A DNA stretch of 10,711 nt from an uncultured Prevotella sp. (GTDB lineage: Bacteria > Bacteroidota > Bacteroidia > Bacteroidales > Bacteroidaceae), in the NCBI GenBank assembly GCA_900551985.1, contig URYG01000104.1, positions 1 through 10,711 of the forward strand, written 5' to 3'. Both the position numbers and the translations under genes were made by a program. Of this stretch, positions 1-5,372 are shown piece by piece; position 1 is the stretch's first letter; every line of letters starts with the position of its first letter. The notes below the pieces were generated by a model. That model was not told where the DNA came from. It ran no database searches and saw only the letters and a list, made by a program, of their open reading frames with translations.

Positions 1-2
1 GC

Positions 3-899
3 GGTCCTAAGTATCGCGCCGTTGAGGGTGATGTATTGACATACGATGAGTTCATGCCACGTTTCATGGATATGATGGATTGGTTGGCTGGCGTTTATGT
101 AAAGACATTGAACCTTATCCACTACATGCACGACAAGTACTTCTACGAGGCAGCAGAGTTGGCGCTCATCGATACTGATGTTCGTCGTACTTTCGCTACT
201 GGTATCGCTGGTTTCAGCCACGTGGTTGACTCTATCTCTGCTATCAAGTATGCCAAGGTAAACATCATCCGTGATGAGACAGGTTTCCCTCTCAGCTTCA
301 AAACCGAGGGTGACTTCCCACGTTACGGTAACGATGATGAGCGTGCTGATGAGATTGCAGTATGGTTGCTCAAGACCTTCATGAACATGATTAAGAAGCA
401 TCATACATACCGCAATTCAGAGCCTACTACATCTATCTTGACTATCACATCAAATGTAGTATATGGTAAGTTCACCAGCAATATGCCTGATGGTCGTCCA
501 GCCGGTGCTCCTTTAGCTCCAGGTGCCAACCCATCTTACGGTGCAGAGAAGAACGGTCTCTTGGCTTCATTGAACTCAGTTGCTAAGTTGCCATACGAGT
601 ATGCTCTCGATGGTATCTCTAATACTCAGACTATCAGCCCAGGTGCTCTCGGTCACAACGATGAGGAGCGTGCTCAGACATTGGTAGGTGTATTGGACGG
701 TTACTTCAACCAGGGTTCTCACCACCTGAACGTGAACGTATTCGGTATCGACAAGCTCAAGGATGCGATGGAGCACCCAGAGAAGGAAGAGTACCAGAAC
801 TTCACTATCCGTGTGAGTGGTTACGCTGTTAAGTTCATCGACTTGACACGCGAGCAGCAGCTCGACGTTATCGCTCGTCAGGCTCACGAGAGACTCTAA
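3..899 (+). CDS. pflB: Formate C-acetyltransferase (pyruvate formate-lyase), C-terminal part, 5' end outside window
   Basis: Catalyses the anaerobic, CoA-dependent cleavage of pyruvate to acetyl-CoA and formate in the cytoplasm. The reading frame is open from the left edge, so this is a fragment; the TTG at 36 is internal and aligns with a leucine of the E. coli protein. From memory of E. coli PflB (760 residues), the visible 299 residues match its last two fifths: LNLIHYMHDKY, AIKYAKV, HTYR, SVLTITSNVVYGK-like, PDGR.AGAP..PGANP, SVAKLPYEYA, DGYF, HLNVNV. The glycyl-radical loop RVSGYAV is intact, with the radical glycine codon at 819-821. The active-site cysteine pair lies upstream of the window. 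The gene is followed by a strong terminator. Its activase gene is about 550 bp downstream, separated by three small membrane-protein genes. Confidence 0.97.
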   Translation, partial: GPKYRAVEGDVLTYDEFMPRFMDMMDWLAGVYVKTLNLIHYMHDKYFYEAAELALIDTDVRRTFATGIAGFSHVVDSISAIKYAKVNIIRDETGFPLSFKTEGDFPRYGNDDERADEIAVWLLKTFMNMIKKHHTYRNSEPTTSILTITSNVVYGKFTSNMPDGRPAGAPLAPGANPSYGAEKNGLLASLNSVAKLPYEYALDGISNTQTISPGALGHNDEERAQTLVGVLDGYFNQGSHHLNVNVFGIDKLKDAMEHPEKEEYQNFTIRVSGYAVKFIDLTREQQLDVIARQAHERL

Positions 900-919
900 T
901 CAATTAGAAGAATAAATAT

Positions 920-963
920 TGCCCGCTAGATTTTCTTTCCGAGGATATTTAGCGGGCATTTTT
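920..963 (+). terminator. Rho-independent terminator after pflB
   Basis: Inverted repeat GCCCGCTA (921-928) and TAGCGGGC (950-957). It extends by T920/A958 outside and by a G.T and an A-T pair inside, giving a stem of about 11 bp around a loop of about 17 nt. Five Ts follow (959-963). It lies 21 bp after the pflB stop codon and should end the pflB transcript, so pflA probably has its own transcript. Confidence 0.88.
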
Positions 964-1007
964 AGCTTATTTAACTGCAAAATAGAACAAGGTATTGATT
1001 ATTTTAC

Positions 1008-1015
1008 TAATTTTG
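1008..1015 (+). promoter_or_regulatory. Bacteroidetes-type -7 promoter element (TAnnTTTG)
   Basis: TAATTTTG matches the Bacteroidetes sigma-ABfr -7 consensus TAnnTTTG exactly. It sits four bases before the ATG at 1020. No good TTTG -33 element is visible at the usual distance; TTG at 995-997 is too close. If used, transcription would begin at or within a few bases of the start codon, implying a leaderless or nearly leaderless message. The position, just after the pflB terminator and before a new small gene, supports it. Confidence 0.5.
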
Positions 1016-1019
1016 CGGT

Positions 1020-1247
1020 ATGAAATTGAATATAGACCAAAAAACAACTCTTTGGAGTGAAGGAGGAAAATTTTGCTTGGATTTAGCCAAACTGATATTT
1101 GGTGGTATCATCTTGGCAAGTATCATGAAAAAGGATATAGATACAGGGAAACTTTTAGTTTTTGGTGCTCTCATAACAATGTTTCTTGCTGTATTTGGAT
1201 TCTTTTTAATATTAATGTCGAAAGATAAGAAAAAGAAAGGAAAATAA
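1020..1247 (+). CDS. Small two-helix inner-membrane protein, function unknown
   Basis: A 75-residue protein with two predicted membrane helices, about residues 20-36 (LAKLIFGGIILASIM) and 45-67 (LVFGALITMFLAVFGFFL). They are joined by a short polar turn (KKDIDTGK), and the protein ends in a lysine-rich tail (SKDKKKKGK). By the positive-inside rule both ends probably face the cytoplasm. It resembles small Bacteroidales membrane proteins annotated only as DUF6722; I recall this family but cannot verify membership. It begins at an ATG four bases after a TAnnTTTG element with no Shine-Dalgarno site. Its stop codon is two bases before the next small gene, so the two are probably co-translated. It is visibly AT-richer than pflB and pflA. 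No enzymatic motif is present. Confidence 0.75.
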   Translation: MKLNIDQKTTLWSEGGKFCLDLAKLIFGGIILASIMKKDIDTGKLLVFGALITMFLAVFGFFLILMSKDKKKKGK

Positions 1248-1249
1248 AT

Positions 1250-1336
1250 ATGGAACTATTATTGTTTATGGGATTTTTTGCTCTGCTTGCTGGTGCTTTT
1301 ACCCTATGGGCTTATAATGATTATCGTAAAATGTAG
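1250..1336 (+). CDS. One-helix membrane micropeptide 1 (28 residues)
   Basis: A 28-codon ORF (ATG 1250, TAG 1334-1336), two bases after the preceding stop codon. The peptide is a single hydrophobic helix starting MELLLFMGFFALLAGAF, followed by TLW and a short charged end, YNDYRKM. It has the look of a bacterial small membrane subunit, in the size range of CydX-type accessory peptides, but shows no recognisable family motif. The best support that it is real is a related ORF 50 bp downstream: the two align without gaps at about 12 of 28 positions, including G8, A11-L12, L19-W20, D24 and R26-K27. Both are preceded by an A-rich leader (GAAAATAAAT here), typical of Bacteroidales start regions. Function unknown. 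Confidence 0.6.
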   Translation: MELLLFMGFFALLAGAFTLWAYNDYRKM

Positions 1337-1385
1337 GCTTAATTGGACTCTTTGTTTTTAATTATTTCTAAAAAGATAAAATAAT

Positions 1386-1475
1386 ATGGGTGTATTTCTT
1401 TTTTTAGGTGTTATAGCCTTATTTATGAGTCTTTTTGCATTGTGGGGAGTATATGATCTTCGAAAGAATGCATAA
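1386..1475 (+). CDS. One-helix membrane micropeptide 2 (29 residues), paralogue of micropeptide 1
   Basis: A 29-codon ORF (ATG 1386, TAA 1473-1475) with leader GATAAAATAAT. The peptide begins MGVFLFLGVIALFMSLFALW, one membrane helix, and ends GVYDLRKNA. It shares the LW..(x)D.RK end and the spacing of G, A-L and F with the 28-residue peptide upstream, suggesting tandem duplication and selection on the protein sequence. Its last codons overlap the start of pflA (ATG at 1453 or 1468), so the two are probably translationally coupled. No homology to a named family is recognised. A role tied to anaerobic formate or respiratory membrane complexes would be speculation from position only. Confidence 0.6.
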   Translation: MGVFLFLGVIALFMSLFALWGVYDLRKNA

Positions 1476-2199
1476 GGGTTTTGTTCACAGTATAGAGAGC
1501 TTTGGTTCTGTAGATGGACCAGGCATCCGTTTTCTGATTTTTCTGCAGGGGTGTCCGATGCGCTGTCAGTTCTGCCATAACCCGGATTCGTGGAAGACGG
1601 GAGTGGGAGAGGAATGGACAGCCGATGACCTTCTGGACAAGGCAGAGCGATTCAAGAGTTATTGGGGAGACAAGGGCGGTATCACCGTGAGCGGTGGAGA
1701 AGCCTTGATGCAGATAGACTTTCTCATCGAACTCTTCGAGAAAGCCCATCAGCGTGGCATCAATACCTGTCTTGATACCTCAGCCCAGCCTTTCAGAAGA
1801 GATGGAAAGATTTTTGAGAAATTTGAGCGTCTGATGGCCGTTACCGATACGGTTCTTCTGGATATCAAGCATATCAATGATGAAGAGCATCGCAAGTTGA
1901 CGCTTCATAGCAATAAGAACATACTCGATTGTGCCCGCTATCTCAGCGAGATTCACAAACCGGTATGGATCCGCCACGTTCTCATTCCTGGCATTACCGA
2001 TCAGGATGAATACCTGGAAGAGTTGAGAGACTTCCTCTCTACGCTCAGCAATATCCAGCGCATAGATGTATTGCCTTATCATACGATGGGCATCTACAAA
2101 TATGAGAAGCTGGGAATCCCTTATCCGCTAGATGGCATAGAACCTCCTGACAGAGAACGTGTGGCTCATGCCGAATCTATATTGCAGATGGCATTATAG
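1453..2199 (+). CDS. pflA: Pyruvate formate-lyase-activating enzyme (radical SAM)
   Basis: Installs the glycyl radical on PflB by reductive cleavage of S-adenosylmethionine with a [4Fe-4S] cluster, in the cytoplasm. With the ATG at 1453 the protein has 248 residues, close to the 246 of E. coli PflA. Visible motifs: SFGSVDGPGIRF near the N-terminus, the cluster ligands C34-x3-C38-x2-C41 (GCPMRCQFCHNPDSW), the SAM-binding VSGGEAL at about 79-84, TCLDTS, LLDIKHIND, VWIRHVLIPG and DVLPYH. A TTG at 1435 is also in frame but precedes any family homology. ATG 1468 (243 residues) is an alternative start. GGGGAG at 1444-1449 lies just before 1453. The start overlaps the upstream micropeptide gene. The gene is convergent with the response regulator; its likely terminator is at 2292-2332. 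Confidence 0.96.
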   Translation: MIFERMHKGFVHSIESFGSVDGPGIRFLIFLQGCPMRCQFCHNPDSWKTGVGEEWTADDLLDKAERFKSYWGDKGGITVSGGEALMQIDFLIELFEKAHQRGINTCLDTSAQPFRRDGKIFEKFERLMAVTDTVLLDIKHINDEEHRKLTLHSNKNILDCARYLSEIHKPVWIRHVLIPGITDQDEYLEELRDFLSTLSNIQRIDVLPYHTMGIYKYEKLGIPYPLDGIEPPDRERVAHAESILQMAL

Positions 2200-2240
2200 A
2201 CCCGGCAGAGCGTATTTCTTATGATATGCAGTTGGGGAAT

Positions 2241-2699
2241 TTACATTCCGAAGATTGCCTTATTATCATTATTCTTATTATGCAATGCTACCATAGTTGG
2301 GCTTGCCTTGGGGGTAGGCTCAACTATGTTTTCTTTATGGGTTTCTACAGAACTGACCAGGCGTGCCTTGATGATAGGCTTGCAGATATAGTCGTTCACC
2401 CCCATCTCATAGCAGTCGTCGATGTTGTCCTTGTTGTTGAGCAGGGAAACAACAATGATTGCCATCTCCGATTTGTCGTAAGAAGCTCTGACGTACTTGA
2501 TGACGTCCCAGCCGTTTACCTGGGGCATCATCAGGTCGAGCAGGATGATGTTGGGCTGGAAGCTATCTACCAGTTCGATAGCTTTAGCTCCACCATCCGC
2601 CTTCTGAATCTCAACGTCTAAGCCTTTCAGCATATCAGCTACTAATTCAATATTCTCTTGAATATCATCTACTACTAATACTTTACATTTACTATTCAT
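2241..2699 (-). CDS. Stand-alone response regulator (receiver domain with short tail)
   Basis: A 152-residue protein made of one CheY-like receiver domain (about residues 5-122) plus a polar tail of about 30 residues, with no DNA-binding or enzymatic output domain. Visible receiver residues are the acidic pair D11-D12, phospho-acceptor D55 in IILLDLMMP, S85 in VVSLLNN, switch aromatic Y104 and K107 in DYICKP. All key residues are present, so phosphorylation by a histidine kinase is expected; none is encoded in the window. The ATG at 2699 is chosen over an in-frame TTG at 2708, which would add only three residues. It is the last gene of the polysaccharide run, 24 bp after the dehydrogenase, and probably works by protein contact with another component. 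Its tail is encoded across the convergent pflA terminator. Confidence 0.92.
   Translation of the reverse strand: MNSKCKVLVVDDIQENIELVADMLKGLDVEIQKADGGAKAIELVDSFQPNIILLDLMMPQVNGWDVIKYVRASYDKSEMAIIVVSLLNNKDNIDDCYEMGVNDYICKPIIKARLVSSVETHKENIVEPTPKASPTMVALHNKNNDNKAIFGM
2292..2332 (+). terminator. Rho-independent terminator for the pflA transcript, inside the 3' end of the convergent gene
   Basis: A 16-bp stem (2292-2307 with 2313-2328) closes a 5-nt loop and is followed by TTTTCTTT. In the + strand RNA all 16 positions can pair, three of them as G.U. In the opposite RNA those three become A-C mismatches and no U-run follows. The structure therefore favours the + strand, terminating transcription coming from pflA 93 bp upstream. 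It lies within the coding region for the response regulator's C-terminal tail. Confidence 0.75.
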
Positions 2700-2702
2700 T
2701 TC

Positions 2703-2718
2703 TCGCAATTCGTTGCGA
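2703..2718 (-). other. Small intercistronic hairpin before the response regulator start
   Basis: A perfect 6-bp inverted repeat, TCGCAA (2703-2708) and TTGCGA (2713-2718), surrounds a 4-base centre. It sits in the 24-bp gap between the dehydrogenase stop codon and the regulator ATG, ending three bases before that ATG. It lacks a T-run, so it is not a terminator. It could modulate translation or RNA processing, but such a short repeat may also be chance. Confidence 0.35.
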
Positions 2719-2723
2719 CAATC

Positions 2724-3980
2724 CTAAGATTTCATCTTATGGATTCCGTAGATATCACACACGAAACCCTTATCGGTGAGTATCTTATTCATGTCTAGGT
2801 TATTAAATATTTTATGATTGGTACCGATGACTACGATTTCATACTTTTGATCGAGCACGGAAGGGTTGTCGGTAATCTTGATTTCATATTCTTCTTTCAC
2901 ATCCTCTGGATCCACCAGTGGGTCGTAGAGTGTGGTTCTGTATCCTGTTCCCAGGAGATTGATGTACAGGTCGGCTACTTTGGTGTTACGGATGTCATCG
3001 CTGTCTGGCTTGAACGAGAAGCCCAGGATGAGTACGTTGGTCTCAGCTGGCACGAAGTTTCTTACCTCGCTTGCACTCTTGATCTTTCCTGCCATCCATA
3101 TTGCCATCTGCTCATTTACCTCGCGTGCCGTAGAGAGGAGGGATGGAACCACATCCACTTCCTGTGCCTTGTTGATGAGATAGTAGGGATCCACAGCGAT
3201 GCAGTGACCGCCCACCAGTCCCGGGGTAGCTGGTACGAAGTTCCATTTGGTACTTGCGGCAGCCGTAACGTCCTGGATGCTGATGCCCATCTTGTCGTAT
3301 ATCTTCTCCATCTCGTTGAAGAAGGCTATCTGCACGTCTCGCTGGCAGTTTTCCATCAGCTTGCTGGCCTCTGCCACCCTGATGCTCTTTGCCTTGAAGG
3401 TTCCGTGGGTCAGCACAGAAGCGTAGAGCGAATCGATGATTTCGGCAGCTTCGGGGGTAGAACCGCTGGTTACCTTCACGATGTTCTCGATGGTGTGTAC
3501 GGTATCGCCCGGATTGATTCGTTCCGGAGAAAAGCCTACATAGAAGTCCTGGTTGAGCTTCAAGCCGGATGTTGCCTCGAGCAGTGGAGCGCATACTTCC
3601 TCGGTGAGCCCTGGATATACAGTCGATTCATATACCACGATATCGCCTTCTTTCAGAATGGCGCCTACGGTGCGGGTGGCACATCTTACGCAACTGATGT
3701 CTGGCTTGTTCGACTTGTTGACAGGTGTAGGAACCGCAATGATATACACATTGCACTCCCTGAGCTTTTCTATGTCGCTAGTCAGTTTTAGTCCCTGAGC
3801 CAAGGCCTTCGATAGCATTTTGTTCTGATTCATCTGCGTCTGGGCAAGTCTATTTACCTTTTTCGCATTGTTATCATAACCCCATGTATCGTATTTCTTT
3901 GAGAATAAGCATGCTAGGGGGGTACCTACGTAGCCCAATCCTATCACTCCAACCTTAAACTCGTAAGGTTTGTTTGTCAT
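2724..3980 (-). CDS. UDP-sugar 6-dehydrogenase of the TviB/WbpO type (UDP-N-acetylhexosamine dehydrogenase)
   Basis: Oxidises C6 of a UDP-sugar to the uronic acid with two NAD+ in the cytoplasm, supplying an acidic precursor. The protein has 418 residues, normal for the family. It shows the N-terminal Rossmann motif GVIGLGYVG (11-19), VPTPVN (84-88), YESTVYPG (117-124), SPERINPGD (151-159), catalytic K207 and N211 in EASKLMEN, SKWNF-like TKWNF (244-248), catalytic C260 in GGHCIAVDP, and FKPDSDDIRNTK in the C-terminal UDP-binding domain. SPERINPGD and the overall pattern fit Vi-antigen TviB (UDP-GlcNAc dehydrogenase) better than UDP-glucose dehydrogenase Ugd/HasB. The exact substrate is not provable from sequence. 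No C4-epimerase is seen nearby. It follows the glycosyltransferase by 53 bp, suggesting it feeds that enzyme. Confidence 0.93.
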   Translation of the reverse strand: MTNKPYEFKVGVIGLGYVGTPLACLFSKKYDTWGYDNNAKKVNRLAQTQMNQNKMLSKALAQGLKLTSDIEKLRECNVYIIAVPTPVNKSNKPDISCVRCATRTVGAILKEGDIVVYESTVYPGLTEEVCAPLLEATSGLKLNQDFYVGFSPERINPGDTVHTIENIVKVTSGSTPEAAEIIDSLYASVLTHGTFKAKSIRVAEASKLMENCQRDVQIAFFNEMEKIYDKMGISIQDVTAAASTKWNFVPATPGLVGGHCIAVDPYYLINKAQEVDVVPSLLSTAREVNEQMAIWMAGKIKSASEVRNFVPAETNVLILGFSFKPDSDDIRNTKVADLYINLLGTGYRTTLYDPLVDPEDVKEEYEIKITDNPSVLDQKYEIVVIGTNHKIFNNLDMNKILTDKGFVCDIYGIHKMKS

Positions 3981-3997
3981 ATATCTATATTGTTTTA

Positions 3998-4010
3998 ATT
4001 ATTATTATTA
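3998..4010. repeat. Short ATT trinucleotide repeat in the 53-bp gap before the dehydrogenase gene
   Basis: Four and a third copies of ATT on the + strand (AAT on the coding strand) lie 18-30 bases upstream of the dehydrogenase ATG, in a very A-rich leader. The gap (3981-4033) holds no gene and no hairpin I can support. The A-rich leader is probably the translation enhancer usual in Bacteroidales. Length variation of the repeat is possible but unproven. Confidence 0.5.
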
Positions 4011-4033
4011 CTATTTCGGGTTTTCTTTTTACC

Positions 4034-5350
4034 TTAGATTCCTTCCAGCTGTGCATATCTGGAGGTCTTTTTCGGGTTCCACGCATCCTTGTAAGAGGTG
4101 CGGAAGAACAGTTCCTGAAGGTGTGCCGACAGTCGGGCAAAGCGCAGGAAGTAGCCTGTGTATGGCGACATGAGTGGCATGAACCGATAGAGGAACCAGG
4201 CGGTTTCCTTCCTTTCCGTTACCAGCAGCACCAGGATGAATGCCAGCTGCGACAGGCATACACGGATGAAGTAGCCAAGCAGCAGCACATCCACGATGTG
4301 ATTGTTGAAGGTGATGGCAAGCTTGATCATATACCACAACCACAGGAAGTTGAATACGCAGTCGAACACCACGCTTTCCATATTGGACAACCAGTTGAGG
4401 ATGCTCCAGTTCTTGGTTGGCAGCAGGATGTCTAGATGCTTGCGCAGACGGAATCTCACGAGCGATCTCGACCATCTGATGCGCTGGTGATACAGTTTGT
4501 ACCATTTGGTTGGCACATTGGTCATGCAGATGGCATCTTCGGCGAATTTCACCTTGTAGCCTGCCTTGCGGATCTTCTGTGTGATATCACCGTCGAGTCC
4601 CGGACCGATGTCCCAGAATCCCACCTCCTTCAGTGTCTTGCGCTCGAAAGCGCCGAAGGCACCCGAAATGATGTGGTAGATACCCAGGTCGCTGGTTACT
4701 GTACGACCCACCTGTATTCGCTTCAGGTATTCGAAAGCCTGGAGCGATGAACAGATCGTCTCCTTGTAGTTTCTCACCTCGATGCAACCTCCCACGGCTT
4801 TCACCTCGTTGTCGAGGTAGAAGGGCAGGAGTACATTCTCCAGTGCGTCACGGTCGAGCGATGAGTCGGCGTCGAGGCTTACGATGTATTTGCCCCGTGC
4901 CATGTTTGCTCCGTAGTTGGTTGCTGCAGCCTTGCCGCCACGTGTTTCCAATCTCAGGTAGTGCGTGATGAGTCCTGCACGGTAGAGGTCGGTGCATATC
5001 AGTTTGGTGTCGTCGTCGCTACCGTCATCCACCACGATGATTTCGTAGTGCCGGTAGGTCTGTTCGTTCAGCGACTTCACCATCTTGTAGATGTTCTTGC
5101 CTTCGTTCTTACCCGGTACCAGGATACTGATGAGCGGGTTTTCTCTGTAGAGATAGAAGCGGGCAAGCTCCTTTTCCTTGTTTCGTTTGTTTCGGGTCAT
5201 CAACCGGTTGAAAATCACCAGATACTCCAGCAGGTAATATCTCGGAACCTCGATGAAGAAGAGGAACCAGTAGGTGTTGGCAATGCTCGCAAATGAGAGC
5301 GTGGCAATCCAGTCCCAGAAGCGGTTGATTGTATCTGCTATACTAAACAT
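4034..5350 (-). CDS. Membrane glycosyltransferase family 2, probable processive polysaccharide synthase
   Basis: A 438-residue inner-membrane protein. It has a hydrophobic N-terminal segment (about 22-48), a cytosolic GT-A domain (about 72-300) and C-terminal membrane helices (about 325-348, 352-378 and a weaker one near 385-403). Synthase motifs are in order: VPGKNEG (78-84), VDDGSDDDT (107-115), the metal-binding DAD (160-162), ISGAFGAFERK (228-238), the catalytic-base region LDGD (252-255), and Q289-R-I-R-W293, the QxxRW signature of processive GT2 enzymes such as cellulose, hyaluronan, alginate and poly-GlcNAc synthases. Such enzymes both polymerise and translocate the chain. No PilZ domain is fused. 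Adjacent genes for a UDP-sugar dehydrogenase, adaptor and channel suggest an acidic exopolysaccharide, but the sugar cannot be read from this sequence. It is 22 bp from the upstream gene. Confidence 0.92.
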   Translation of the reverse strand: MFSIADTINRFWDWIATLSFASIANTYWFLFFIEVPRYYLLEYLVIFNRLMTRNKRNKEKELARFYLYRENPLISILVPGKNEGKNIYKMVKSLNEQTYRHYEIIVVDDGSDDDTKLICTDLYRAGLITHYLRLETRGGKAAATNYGANMARGKYIVSLDADSSLDRDALENVLLPFYLDNEVKAVGGCIEVRNYKETICSSLQAFEYLKRIQVGRTVTSDLGIYHIISGAFGAFERKTLKEVGFWDIGPGLDGDITQKIRKAGYKVKFAEDAICMTNVPTKWYKLYHQRIRWSRSLVRFRLRKHLDILLPTKNWSILNWLSNMESVVFDCVFNFLWLWYMIKLAITFNNHIVDVLLLGYFIRVCLSQLAFILVLLVTERKETAWFLYRFMPLMSPYTGYFLRFARLSAHLQELFFRTSYKDAWNPKKTSRYAQLEGI

Positions 5351-5372
5351 ATCTTCAGTTTCCTTTCTTCTC

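Noticed and set aside
36..38. TTG as a start codon for pflB
   Set aside because: The frame is open upstream to the window edge and the upstream residues (KYRAVEGDV) continue the PflB alignment, so the gene is cut by the window, not started here.
1435..1437. TTG as the start of pflA
   Set aside because: An ATG six codons later gives the family length; the extra residues have no counterpart in known PflA.
2226..2621. 131-codon + strand ORF after pflA
   Set aside because: It lies opposite the response regulator and crosses the pflA terminator hairpin; its product resembles nothing known.
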